A stretch of 64,000 bases of DNA. It comes from Pelotomaculum terephthalicicum JT (GTDB lineage: Bacteria; Bacillota; Desulfotomaculia; Desulfotomaculales; Pelotomaculaceae). Of the stretch, positions 52,467-60,967 are shown one piece after another. Position numbers and translations under genes: made by a program. Position 1 is the first letter of the stretch, and each line of letters begins with the position of its first letter. Location of the stretch: positions 83,664 through 147,663 of the forward strand of contig NZ_JAKNBL010000005.1 of NCBI RefSeq assembly GCF_022410535.1. Direction: 5' to 3'. The notes under the pieces are model-generated. The model worked only from the letters and a program-made list of their open reading frames with translations. It made no database searches and was not told the origin of the DNA.

Positions 52467-53540
52467 TCAGCGGTTTTGCAGCTCCTTTTTAAGAAGATCG
52501 ATAACCTTAACCGGGCCAGGGTCCACACCATTCAGGGCGGCCAGATAAACACTTGCAAAATCCCCAGTGTAAATCAGGGAATATAACCTTGCCAGAACAC
52601 CGCTACCGGTGGCCCGCACCTCGGTATAGCCGTCGACCGCATTTTGAATCACTTCTTTCGTTATCTCAATTCTCTTTTGCACACGTGGATGATCCCGCTC
52701 GTCCCTGAGAATGATGATATGAATCTTCTTTAAGATTTCAGGCGGGAACTCCAAACCCACAATCTCATTGTGGTTAAGCTCAGGCAGCACATTCCAGTAA
52801 GCCGGAGATTTGGCGTTTTCGTTAATCTGACCCTTCCAGCGCTGGGCAACAACCTCGGTAGTGCCGGCGGAACCCCAAATTACGGGGATTCTGCCTTGAA
52901 GTTTGCGGGCAATTTGTTTGGCCGGGTTTTCCGCTTCCATAACTGCCGGACCAAGCTTTGCACGCATATTGCCGATTAAATCAATCATTTCGTCAAGTTC
53001 TTCTGTCACGTCGGACAACAGGCCAAGCCTGTTCAAGACCTTCAAAGTGGGAATGAACAAATAGCCGGTGGCCGACCTGGGTGAAATGCCGCCGGGAATT
53101 TCAATCACCGGAAAACTATCTTTCTTGGCCGCTTCACCCAGCTTGCCGCCGGTGGTGATGGCAACGACAGACGCCCCCCTGTTCCGCGCCTCAGAGTAAG
53201 CGCTCAGCGTTTCCTCCGTATTTCCGGAATAGCTGACGGCAAAGACCAGGGTATCAGGCCCGACAAACTTGGGCAGCACATAATCCCTGTTCACAGTAAT
53301 GGGAACTGAAATCTGACCGGCGGCGTAAACCCTCAGCAAATCCCCGCCAATTGCCGAACCGCCCAGACCGGTGACCACGATGTTGGATATGGCCTTAATT
53401 TCCGGCAACTGAACTTTTTCAACCAACTCCCGGCAGGCCCTGGCACACTGGCCGGGCAGGCCGTCCAGCGCCGCGAACATACCGATGGTGTCTATACGGC
53501 GTAACTCATCCTCCTGGTTTAAATCAACAAGCTGGGACAT
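52467..53540 (-). CDS. Bifunctional phosphoglucose/phosphomannose isomerase family protein
   Basis: 357 aa SIS-domain protein. 'NIVVTGLGGSAIGGDLLR' and 'TLVFAVSYSGNTEETLSAYSEA' form the sugar-phosphate site; 'ISPRSATGYLF' and 'KSPAYWNVLPELNHNEIVGLE' (catalytic Glu-His region) match the archaeal/Clostridia Pgi/Pmi family. Interconverts Glc6P or Man6P with Fru6P, linking glycogen turnover (next gene) to glycolysis. Confidence 0.92.
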   Translation of the reverse strand: MSQLVDLNQEDELRRIDTIGMFAALDGLPGQCARACRELVEKVQLPEIKAISNIVVTGLGGSAIGGDLLRVYAAGQISVPITVNRDYVLPKFVGPDTLVFAVSYSGNTEETLSAYSEARNRGASVVAITTGGKLGEAAKKDSFPVIEIPGGISPRSATGYLFIPTLKVLNRLGLLSDVTEELDEMIDLIGNMRAKLGPAVMEAENPAKQIARKLQGRIPVIWGSAGTTEVVAQRWKGQINENAKSPAYWNVLPELNHNEIVGLEFPPEILKKIHIIILRDERDHPRVQKRIEITKEVIQNAVDGYTEVRATGSGVLARLYSLIYTGDFASVYLAALNGVDPGPVKVIDLLKKELQNR

Positions 53541-53544
53541 ATCA

Positions 53545-55548
53545 TTACCTCCTCGCTAAGGCTTCTATTTTCTCCAGCGCCTGAGGCCGGATTTCCAGCA
53601 CGTCTTCAACATAAGCCCGCAGCACCTCGGCAACCCCCCAGGCCTGGGCGAAACAGCCCCGTGGGGCTATAGGCTCATTGCCGTCAAATATCTCGGAAAC
53701 CTGGCCAACACCCCGGTCGCGCAAATGACTGCGGAAAGGCAAAAGAAAACGATAAGCCTGCTCGCGGCTGGACGCGCTATAGTCGTACGCCTTCCGGTAA
53801 GCGGTGACAAAAGGCCCCATCAGCCAACTCCAGGCAGTCCCCTGGTGATAAGAGCCGTCCCGCTGAACGCGATCCCCGGTATAAATTCCTTTGTATTCAC
53901 CGTATTCCGGAGAAAGGCTGCGGATGCCATAAGCAACATAGAGTTCCTGCCAAACTTTGCGCACAACCCGGCGCGCCTGCTCTCCGGTCAGCATGCTGTA
54001 GGGCAGGCTGACCGCCAGCAACTGGTTCGGCCGGACCCGCCAGTCTTTTTCTTCAGGTGAAATTACATCACAAAGATAACCCTCTTTTTCACTCCAAAAA
54101 CTGCCGGTAAAGCTTTCCTTTATCCTGTCAATCAAATAATGGTAAGCCGGCTGCTCCCCGTAGACGGCGGCCAGGATTTCCAACACGCAGACGGCATTGT
54201 ACCACAAGGCGTTTACCTCCACGGGTTTGCCGTTCCGTGGCGTGACGACCCATCCGTCAACTTTGGCATCCATCCAGGTCAGCTGAACATCAGGTGTTCC
54301 CGCATTCAGCAGGCCGTCTTCGTCCATAAAGATATTGTAATCGGTTCCGTCCATATACCAGTGGACGATGTCCTTCAGTACAGGGTAAACCAAGTCATAG
54401 ACAAACTCCAGATCGCCCGTGTAAACCAAGTATTTATATACCGCTTGGAAAAACCAGAGGGAAGCGTCCACAGTGTTGTAAAGCGGAGCTTCATCCCCAT
54501 CCGGGAGACAGTTCGGCAAAAGGCCCTTCTTGCATTGCCGGACATAGGTCAGCAATATTTCCCGCGCGTCTTCAAACCTCTTGGTCACCAGGGTCAGTCC
54601 CGGCAGGGCGATCATGGTGTCCCTGCCCCAATCGGTAAACCAGGGATAACCGGCAATCACCGTTTTGGCGCCGGTTGACTGGCGCCGCACGATAAAGGCG
54701 TCCGCCGCCCGCACCAGCACGCGGGCAAAGGCTTCACCATAACCGGCTTGATTTTCCAAATCCCGCAGCCGGGCTCTTGCTTCATCAAGCAGCTTTTCGC
54801 CGTCCGGTCTGTGGAGTGCAACTGTCGACGCGAACACAGCCACAGTTTTGTCTTCACCCGCAGCCAGGGGCACCTCAAAAAAACCGGGAACGTAGTGATC
54901 CTCGAAGCAATTCTCTCCGCGCTCTTTTTCCTCCAGGTAAGCCATGCCTTTGAACCAGTCGCCGACAGAATTGTAAGCGCCGTCACTGATAGTGAGCAGC
55001 AACGGGGGCACTTCCTCCCGTCCTTTTACCGCGACACCGCCATTGACCGGTTTCTGGGCAAAGTTAATCTGGTCCGCGTTAGTTATAAAATGATGGCCCC
55101 GGCAGTTCACCATGGGCGTCAAACGTAAAACGCCGGGACCAGCCCCGTTTGTAATTTGATACAGAATAACGGTAGTATTCTGACCGTAGATCATGAAAAT
55201 TGTTTTTTTCAGGATTATGTCCGTAAAACTATAGGTAAACGTGGGTAAAGGATCAACTTCAACCTGTTGCAGGTGAATGAAACCTGATTCACTCACCCCG
55301 GAACCGGTGCTGTTCGTAGCAAGGTTATAGGTACGCCCGCCAGCGGCAAACCGCTCGTCCAACTTCACCAACTGCACCACCCGGCTGCCGGGGGGGCTAT
55401 GGGCGGCGATCAGCAATCCGTGGTATTTACGGGTGTTGGCACAGATAATTGTACTGGAAGCGTAGCCGCCGATACCGTTTGTTACGAGCCACTCTTTTTC
55501 GGCGCCGCGCTCAAAAGTGCGCCAATCGTCCTTGCCATAAAAATACAT
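53545..55548 (-). CDS. Glycogen debranching enzyme (amylo-alpha-1,6-glucosidase)
   Basis: 667 aa. N-terminal 'EWLVTNGIGGYASSTIICANTRKYHGLLIAA' is the GDE_N signature; the catalytic (alpha/alpha)6 barrel (GH133) has 'VIAGYPWFTDWGRDTMIALPGLTL' with the probable acid Asp, and 'QRDGSYHQGTAWSWLMGPFVTAY'. Removes alpha-1,6 branches in glycogen breakdown. GGGAGGGG before ATG 55,548. Lies 4 bp upstream of the isomerase. Confidence 0.95.
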   Translation of the reverse strand: MYFYGKDDWRTFERGAEKEWLVTNGIGGYASSTIICANTRKYHGLLIAAHSPPGSRVVQLVKLDERFAAGGRTYNLATNSTGSGVSESGFIHLQQVEVDPLPTFTYSFTDIILKKTIFMIYGQNTTVILYQITNGAGPGVLRLTPMVNCRGHHFITNADQINFAQKPVNGGVAVKGREEVPPLLLTISDGAYNSVGDWFKGMAYLEEKERGENCFEDHYVPGFFEVPLAAGEDKTVAVFASTVALHRPDGEKLLDEARARLRDLENQAGYGEAFARVLVRAADAFIVRRQSTGAKTVIAGYPWFTDWGRDTMIALPGLTLVTKRFEDAREILLTYVRQCKKGLLPNCLPDGDEAPLYNTVDASLWFFQAVYKYLVYTGDLEFVYDLVYPVLKDIVHWYMDGTDYNIFMDEDGLLNAGTPDVQLTWMDAKVDGWVVTPRNGKPVEVNALWYNAVCVLEILAAVYGEQPAYHYLIDRIKESFTGSFWSEKEGYLCDVISPEEKDWRVRPNQLLAVSLPYSMLTGEQARRVVRKVWQELYVAYGIRSLSPEYGEYKGIYTGDRVQRDGSYHQGTAWSWLMGPFVTAYRKAYDYSASSREQAYRFLLPFRSHLRDRGVGQVSEIFDGNEPIAPRGCFAQAWGVAEVLRAYVEDVLEIRPQALEKIEALARR

Positions 55549-55770
55549 CTTTAGCCCCTCCCACCAATAGCATAATCAGTGGTCCCGGCTTTTATTCTGA
55601 ATTCACCATTGCCTTTTTCAAAATCGCCCTCAAAGTAAACGCGCAGGCAAAGCTTGGTTAAAACATTAACGAAGCTGTTCCGAAAATCAGGGAAGGAATG
55701 TCCCCAATTAATTCCGCGCCGACAGCACCACGGCTCGTGATGATTACCTTTTTCATTAAATGAATAATAA

Positions 55771-56742
55771 TTAGTCCAACTGAAGCGCCAGCGCCACCGC
55801 GCCAAGCACACCGGACCGCCTGCCCAGCCCGGCCGGCACCACCTGAACATGAGCGCACGCCGCGCCTAAAGCCCGGGCCTCAACTTCCGTCCTGACACCC
55901 TGCCAGATGGGCTCTCCTATTTCCATCACGCCGCCGCCCAGCACGATCATGTCCGGGTTGAGCAGATTGATCAAATTCGCCACGCCGACTCCTAAAAAAC
56001 GTGCCGCATGGGAAATAATTGAAACTGCCTCCGGATCTCCCCCCGCCGCGGCCTCAGCCACTGTAACGGCACTGATCCCGTCCGGTTCGTTCCCGGCCCG
56101 GGCCAGGATATTTAATCCCTTGCCGCGTTCCACCAGGCGCCGGGCTTCCCGCGCGATAGCAGTGCCTGAAGAAACAGACTCAAGACAGCCCCGGCCGCCG
56201 CAGCCACAGAGCGGCCCATCCGGCAGCACGGTGATATGTCCGATCTCCCCGGCCCCGTCCGTGGCACCGTGATAAAGACGTCCGTTCAGGATCAACCCCC
56301 CGCCGATCCCTGTGCTGACAGTTATGTAAACCATATTATCCATGCCCCGCCCGGCTCCGTAAACATGTTCACCCAGGGCAGCCAGATTGGCGTCATTATC
56401 GATCATTACTTTCGCCCGCAGGCGCTCCCGCAGGAGTTTTTTCAAGGGAATACCGCGCCAGCCAAGGTTCGGCGCAAAATGAATCACCCCACTGGCAATG
56501 TCCAGGGGACCGGGTGAACCCACCGCGACAGCATCGATAAAATCAGAGGATACTCCAGCCTGCGCCCGGACTTGCTCAACGGTGGCGATAATTCGCCCAA
56601 TCACGTGCGACGGCCCATTTTTAGTTTCGGTAGGGACTCTTGTTTCCGCTAAAATATGGCCGTCTCCGGCGGCCAGGGCGGTGTGGATCTTCGTTCCGCC
56701 GAGGTCAACCCCGATTACATAATGTTCCGGCAGGCGACTCAC
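55771..56742 (-). CDS. ROK-family glucokinase
   Basis: 323 aa. 'GVDLGGTKIHTALA' phosphate loop, 'VAVGSPGPLD', 'IDNDANLAALGEHVYGAGRG', catalytic Asp in the DND, and zinc site 'CGCGGRGCLESVSSG'. Phosphorylates glucose from glycogen debranching. GTG 56,742 overlaps the HAD stop (GTGA), with GGGGAGG immediately before; a CTG at 56,733 has ideal spacing and is a weaker alternative. A copy of its first 7 codons is found at 58,063-58,083. Confidence 0.93.
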   Translation of the reverse strand: MSRLPEHYVIGVDLGGTKIHTALAAGDGHILAETRVPTETKNGPSHVIGRIIATVEQVRAQAGVSSDFIDAVAVGSPGPLDIASGVIHFAPNLGWRGIPLKKLLRERLRAKVMIDNDANLAALGEHVYGAGRGMDNMVYITVSTGIGGGLILNGRLYHGATDGAGEIGHITVLPDGPLCGCGGRGCLESVSSGTAIAREARRLVERGKGLNILARAGNEPDGISAVTVAEAAAGGDPEAVSIISHAARFLGVGVANLINLLNPDMIVLGGGVMEIGEPIWQGVRTEVEARALGAACAHVQVVPAGLGRRSGVLGAVALALQLD

Positions 56743-57542
56743 CTCCCCAACACAAACTTCTCGATCGCTTCAACTACTCCGGCGCCGTTCGGCGCGGTGG
56801 TCACATATCCGGCCTTTTTCTTGATGTCATCCCTGGCGTTGGCAACCGCGACGCCCAAGCCGGCGTACTCCAGCATCTCCAGGTCGTTATAACCGTCACC
56901 GATAGCCATGATTTCTTCTCTTTTTATCCCAAAATGCCTGGCGAGAGCTTCAAGAGCGTATCCCTTCGTTGATTTTGGGTGAGAAAACTCCAAAAAATAC
57001 GGCTTTGATTTGGCAATATGCACTTTTCCGGCATATTTAGGTATTAACTCTTCGGCGAGACGGTCAAGCAGCTGCTCCCTGGCTATCGTCATTATTCTTG
57101 TAGGATCACGTTCCAGTATTTTTAAAAGATCCCCCACCAGTTCAGGCTTTTCACCGAAAATTTGAATGTACCGGCGGCCCTCCGGGGTATCATTTTCCAT
57201 ATAAAGCACGTCGTCCAGATACGTGTTCATATGATAGCCCAGTTCGTGAACCCGGGAGACGATCTCCCTTGCGTAGCGCACCGGCAACGAATGGTATAGC
57301 AAAACTTCCCCGGACAAGGCGTTTTTCACCAACGCCCCCTGGTAGGTGATCAGCGGCAGATCCAGTCCCAGTTCCTGCGCATATGGTAGCGCGGAGCGGT
57401 ACATCCGCCCGCTGGAAACGGTAAACTGAACACCTGTGTTCCGCACAGCCACAATAGCTTCCTTCACCTGGTCCGTCAATCGCGCATTATCGTCCAGTAA
57501 AGTATCGTCCAAATCCGCCGCGATTAATTTAAATTTCTGCAT
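56739..57542 (-). CDS. Cof-type HAD phosphatase, copy 1
   Basis: 267 aa from the ATG at 57,542 (MQKFKLIAADLDDTLLDDNA), GGGAGGATTT upstream. HAD motifs: I 'AADLDDTLLDD' (D10xD), II 'FTVSSGRMY', III Lys in 'HPKSTKGYALEALARHFG', IV 'MAIGDGYNDLEMLEYAG'. Cof subfamily (C2B cap); acts on sugar or coenzyme phosphates in relatives. About 90 percent identical by eye to copy 2. Keeps all catalytic residues including Gly-Asp-Gly. Overlaps the ROK GTG. Confidence 0.93.
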   Translation of the reverse strand: MQKFKLIAADLDDTLLDDNARLTDQVKEAIVAVRNTGVQFTVSSGRMYRSALPYAQELGLDLPLITYQGALVKNALSGEVLLYHSLPVRYAREIVSRVHELGYHMNTYLDDVLYMENDTPEGRRYIQIFGEKPELVGDLLKILERDPTRIMTIAREQLLDRLAEELIPKYAGKVHIAKSKPYFLEFSHPKSTKGYALEALARHFGIKREEIMAIGDGYNDLEMLEYAGLGVAVANARDDIKKKAGYVTTAPNGAGVVEAIEKFVLGR

Positions 57543-57599
57543 AAATCCTCCCGGCACCAATATTATACAATATATCAATAAGAAGTAAATCAACCCGGC

Positions 57600-58060
57600 C
57601 TTGCCCCGCAAGTCGGTGATAAGTTACCGCGAAGCGGCGCGCTTCGTCCCGCAGGCGCTGCAGCAAGTGGAGCGCCCGGGAGTCCGGGGGCAAGGAAACC
57701 GGATCCGGCTGTCCCTCGCCGAAAAGCAGTTCTTCCTCCTTGGCCAGGCCGTAAGCAGGTATTCTTTCCAAACCAAGTTCCCGCATGACCCGGCGGACGG
57801 CGAAAGCTGCCTCTTGCCGCCGTCAACGATCCCTAAATCTGGCAAAAAGGTAAAATTTAGCCCCCTTGCTGGAAAGCTGCCCGGTGCGCAAAAGCTCCTT
57901 TTCCTCCAAGGCGCGGGTAAAACGCCGCCTGAGCACTTCCTGCATGGAGGCATAGTCATCCGGCCCTGTAACAGTGCGGATTTTAAAGCGCCGACTGGTC
58001 CCTGGCAGGTTTTCCTTCCTCAAAAACAACCATCAAGGCAAACACTGCCGGCACCCTTTA
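57600..58060 (-). pseudogene. uvrC internal fragment left by tandem duplication
   Basis: Matches UvrC from about '[17 protein letters not shown]' through '[21 protein letters not shown]' to 'RFAVTYHR', with frameshifts near 57,985, 57,840 and 57,630. The remainder of the UvrC C-terminal domain (helix-hairpin-helix) is missing. Cannot make a functional protein. Confidence 0.9.
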
Positions 58061-58081
58061 CCTAATGTTCCGGCAGGCAAC

Positions 58082-58885
58082 TCACCTCCCCAACACAAAC
58101 TTCTCGATCGCTTCAACTACTCCGGCGCCGTTCGGCGCGGTGGTCACATATCCGGCCTTTTTCTTGATGTCATCCCTGGCGTTGGCAACCGCGACACCCA
58201 AACCGGCGTACTTCATCATCTCCAGGTCGTTATAACTGTCACCGATAGCCATGATTTCTTCTCTTTTTATCTCAAAATGCCCGGCGAAGGCTTTAAGAGC
58301 GTGTCCCTTTGTTGCTTTTGGGTGGGAAAACTCCAAAAAATACGGCTTTGATTTGACAATATGCACTTTTCCGGCATATTTAGGTATTAACTCTTCGACG
58401 AGACGGTCAAGCAGCTGCTCCCTGGCTATTGTCACTATTTTTGTGGGATCACGATCCAGTATTTTTAAAAGATCCCCCACCAGTTCAGGCTTTACACCGG
58501 AAACTTGACTGTACCGGTGGCCCTCCGGGGTATTATTTTCCATATAAAGCACGTCGTCCAGATATGCGTTCAAATGATAGCCCAGTTCGTGCACCCGGGA
58601 GACGATCTCCCTTGCGTAGCGCACCGGCAGCGGATGGTATAGCAAAACTTCCCCGGACAAGGCGTTTTTCACCAACGCCCCCTGGTAGGTGATCAGCGGC
58701 AGATCCAGTCCCAGTTCCTGCGCGTATGGTAGCGCGGAGCGGTACATCCGCCCGGTGGAGATGGTAAACTGAACACCTGTGTTCCGCACAGCGACAATAG
58801 CTTCCTTCACCTGGTCCGTCAATCGCAAATTATCGTCCAGTAAAGTATCGTCCAAATCCGCCGCAATTAATTTAAATTTCTGCAT
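58082..58885 (-). CDS. Cof-type HAD phosphatase, copy 2
   Basis: 267 aa from the ATG at 58,885 (MQKFKLIAADLDDTLLDDNL), GGAGGATTT upstream. Same motifs as copy 1: 'AADLDDTLLDD', 'FTISTGRMY', 'HPKATKGHALKAFAGHFE', 'MAIGDSYNDLEMMKYAG' (Ser in place of Gly). Cap-domain differences (NTPEGHRYSQVSGVKPE versus DTPEGRRYIQIFGEKPE) suggest slow divergence and maybe altered substrate. Both copies are intact. Confidence 0.93.
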   Translation of the reverse strand: MQKFKLIAADLDDTLLDDNLRLTDQVKEAIVAVRNTGVQFTISTGRMYRSALPYAQELGLDLPLITYQGALVKNALSGEVLLYHPLPVRYAREIVSRVHELGYHLNAYLDDVLYMENNTPEGHRYSQVSGVKPELVGDLLKILDRDPTKIVTIAREQLLDRLVEELIPKYAGKVHIVKSKPYFLEFSHPKATKGHALKAFAGHFEIKREEIMAIGDSYNDLEMMKYAGLGVAVANARDDIKKKAGYVTTAPNGAGVVEAIEKFVLGR

Positions 58886-58949
58886 AAATCCTCCCCGTAC
58901 CAATATTATACAATATATTGATAAGAAGTAAATCAATTCAACAAGTTTT

Positions 58950-60803
58950 TCACTTGCGGAAAAATGCATATATAGCGAGCGCTGCTTTTTTATTCATTCC
59001 TTTAACGGCAGTCAAATCCGCCAGCGAAGCTTTTTCGATCCCGGAAATACTGCCAAAAGCCTTTAGCAGGGCGCGGCGGCGCACCTCACCGATGCCCTCC
59101 ACTTCATCCAGCAATGACTTCAACCCGGCCTTGCCCCGCAAGTTCCGGTGATAAGTTACCGCGAAGCGGTGCGCTTCGTCCCGCAGGCGCTGCAGCAAGT
59201 AGAGCGCCCGGGAATCCGGGGGCAAAGCAACCGGATCCGGCTGTCCCTCGCCAAAAAGAAGCTCTTCCTCCTTGGCCAGGCCATAAGCCGGTATTTTTTC
59301 CAATCCCAGTTCCCGCATAACCCGGCGGGCGGCAGCAAGCTGTCCCTTGCCGCCGTCCACGATCACCAAGTCCGGCAAACGGTAAAATTTAGCCTCCTTG
59401 CTGGAAATTTGCCCCGTGCTAAAAAGCTCCTTTTCTTCCAGGGCGCGGGTAAAACGCCGCCTGAGCACTTCCTGCATGGAGGCATAGTCGTCCGGCCCTG
59501 TAACAGTGCGGATTTTAAAGCGCCGGTACTGGTCCCTGGCAGGTTTTCCTTCCTCAAAAACAACCATCGAGGCAACACTGCCGGTACCCTGGGTATTGGA
59601 AATGTCATAGCATTCCAGCCGGCGGGGAGGCCGCTCCAGCGCCAGCGCGCCGGCCAGTTCGGTCAAGGCCGCCGCCGCTTCTTCACCTTGGGCGGCACCA
59701 TCGCTCTGTACTTGCTCCAAAGTTAAAAGAGCGTTTTTGGCCACCATCTCCACCAATTTCTTTTTCTCCCCGCGGCTGGGCGTTTTCAGGAAAACCCTGA
59801 CCCCTTTTCTGCCGGTAAGCCATTCTTCAATTACCGCCTTCTCTTCCTCAACGCTTTCGGACAAGAGAACTTCCCGGGGGATAAAATCAATACCGGTATA
59901 ATACTGTTTGATAAACGCGCCGAGCACTTCGGCGCGGCTCAGGTCTTCCGTGCCTTTCAGGATGAAATGATCCCGCCCGATCAGCTTGCCGCCCCGCACA
60001 AAAAACACCATTACGCAAGCCTCGTCAAATGCCCTGGCCATGGCTATAACGTCCTGATCCTCAAAGCCGTTTGAAATAATCTTTTGTTTTTCAATTACTT
60101 CCCGCACCGACCGCAATTGGTCGCGCAGTACGGCGGCCTTTTCGAACTCGAGATTTCCCGCGGCTTCTTCCATTCTGGCCGTCAGGTGTTTGATCAGATC
60201 CTCTTGCCGCCCTTCCAGGAAAAGACACACCTCGTTGATCATCGCCCGGTATGTTTCCCGGTCCGTAAGCCCGCAGCAAGGGCCAAGGCAACGCTTGATG
60301 TGATGGTTCAGGCAGGGTCTTTCTCTTGCTGCCGGTTCACGCTGCTTGCAGGAACGGAATGGGAAGATCTTTTTCAGAAGGCGCAAGGTTTCATTTACCG
60401 CCCCCACCCTGGTGTAAGGCCCGAAATATCTTGACCCGTCTTTAACGTGCCGGCGGGTAATCTGCACTCGCGGATAGCTTTCATTCAACGTAATTTTCAG
60501 ATACGGATAGCTTTTGTCATCCTTAAGTAAAACGTTGTAGCGGGGGCGGTGTTCCTTGATCAGGTTCTGTTCCAGGATTAGCGCCTCCACTTCGGAGTCG
60601 GTGACAATATAATCCAGGCCGGCTACTTTTTCCAGCATTACCTTCGTTTTGGGCTGGTGCTGCGCGCCTGCCTGGAAGTAAGAACGAACTCTATTTTTTA
60701 GCGATAGCGCCTTGCCTACATAGATTATTTCACCGTCGGCGTTACGGTAAAGGTAAACCCCCGGCTTGGCGGGGAGCAGTTTCAGTTTTTCTTCCAGTTG
60801 CAA
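58950..60803 (-). CDS. uvrC: Excinuclease ABC subunit C
   Basis: 617 aa from the TTG at 60,803 (MQLEEKLKLLPAKPGVYLY), with AAGGCGGTGG upstream; the longer frame to 60,893 would read through intergenic repeats. GIY-YIG nuclease 'KPGVYLYRNADGEIIYVGKA', cysteines 'PFRSCKQREPAARERPCLNHHIKRCLGPC', UVR domain, RNase H-like 'RLECYDISNTQGTGSVASMVVF' with 'LPDLVIVDGGKGQL', and C-terminal HhH 'VEGIGEVRRRALLKAFG'. Makes both incisions in nucleotide excision repair. Confidence 0.97.
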   Translation of the reverse strand: MQLEEKLKLLPAKPGVYLYRNADGEIIYVGKALSLKNRVRSYFQAGAQHQPKTKVMLEKVAGLDYIVTDSEVEALILEQNLIKEHRPRYNVLLKDDKSYPYLKITLNESYPRVQITRRHVKDGSRYFGPYTRVGAVNETLRLLKKIFPFRSCKQREPAARERPCLNHHIKRCLGPCCGLTDRETYRAMINEVCLFLEGRQEDLIKHLTARMEEAAGNLEFEKAAVLRDQLRSVREVIEKQKIISNGFEDQDVIAMARAFDEACVMVFFVRGGKLIGRDHFILKGTEDLSRAEVLGAFIKQYYTGIDFIPREVLLSESVEEEKAVIEEWLTGRKGVRVFLKTPSRGEKKKLVEMVAKNALLTLEQVQSDGAAQGEEAAAALTELAGALALERPPRRLECYDISNTQGTGSVASMVVFEEGKPARDQYRRFKIRTVTGPDDYASMQEVLRRRFTRALEEKELFSTGQISSKEAKFYRLPDLVIVDGGKGQLAAARRVMRELGLEKIPAYGLAKEEELLFGEGQPDPVALPPDSRALYLLQRLRDEAHRFAVTYHRNLRGKAGLKSLLDEVEGIGEVRRRALLKAFGSISGIEKASLADLTAVKGMNKKAALAIYAFFRK

Positions 60804-60820
60804 TTTACCACCGCCTTTAA

Positions 60821-60960
60821 GGAAAGGGGACACACCTCTCTCTAAAGCCTTTCTTTGGGGTCGGAGGAATGTCCCCGATGGAAAGGGGGACACACTTCTC
60901 TTTAAAGCCTAACTATGGGGTCGAGGAATGTCCCCAACGAATGGAGGAATGTCCCCAATT
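60821..60960. repeat. Two 59-bp direct repeats plus a partial third
   Basis: Units at 60,821-60,879 and 60,880-60,938 share 'ggaaagggg(g)acacac', 'taaagcct' and 'ggaatgtccccgat/aac'; a third partial (ggaggaatgtccccaatt) ends at 60,960. A related 'ggaatgtccccaatt' is at 55,692. Looks like a dispersed intergenic repeat of this genome between uvrA and uvrC. Confidence 0.8.
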
Positions 60961-60967
60961 GATAAGT

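Larger units (their letters stand above)
56719..58060. repeat. Tandem segmental duplication, left copy
   Basis: Contains the ROK 5' end, HAD copy 1 and a uvrC internal fragment. It is homologous to 58,061-59,597 (ROK 5' remnant, HAD copy 2, uvrC). The left copy lacks about 190 bp of uvrC 3' sequence. The junction is at about 58,060, where uvrC sequence (...cactgccggcaccc) passes directly into ROK start sequence (taatgttccggcagg). Confidence 0.85.

Noticed and set aside
55551..55850. 99-aa minus frame upstream of the debranching enzyme
   Set aside because: Starts inside the ROK gene in another frame, Trp/Arg-rich shadow composition, no ribosome site. The stretch 55,549-55,770 appears non-coding.
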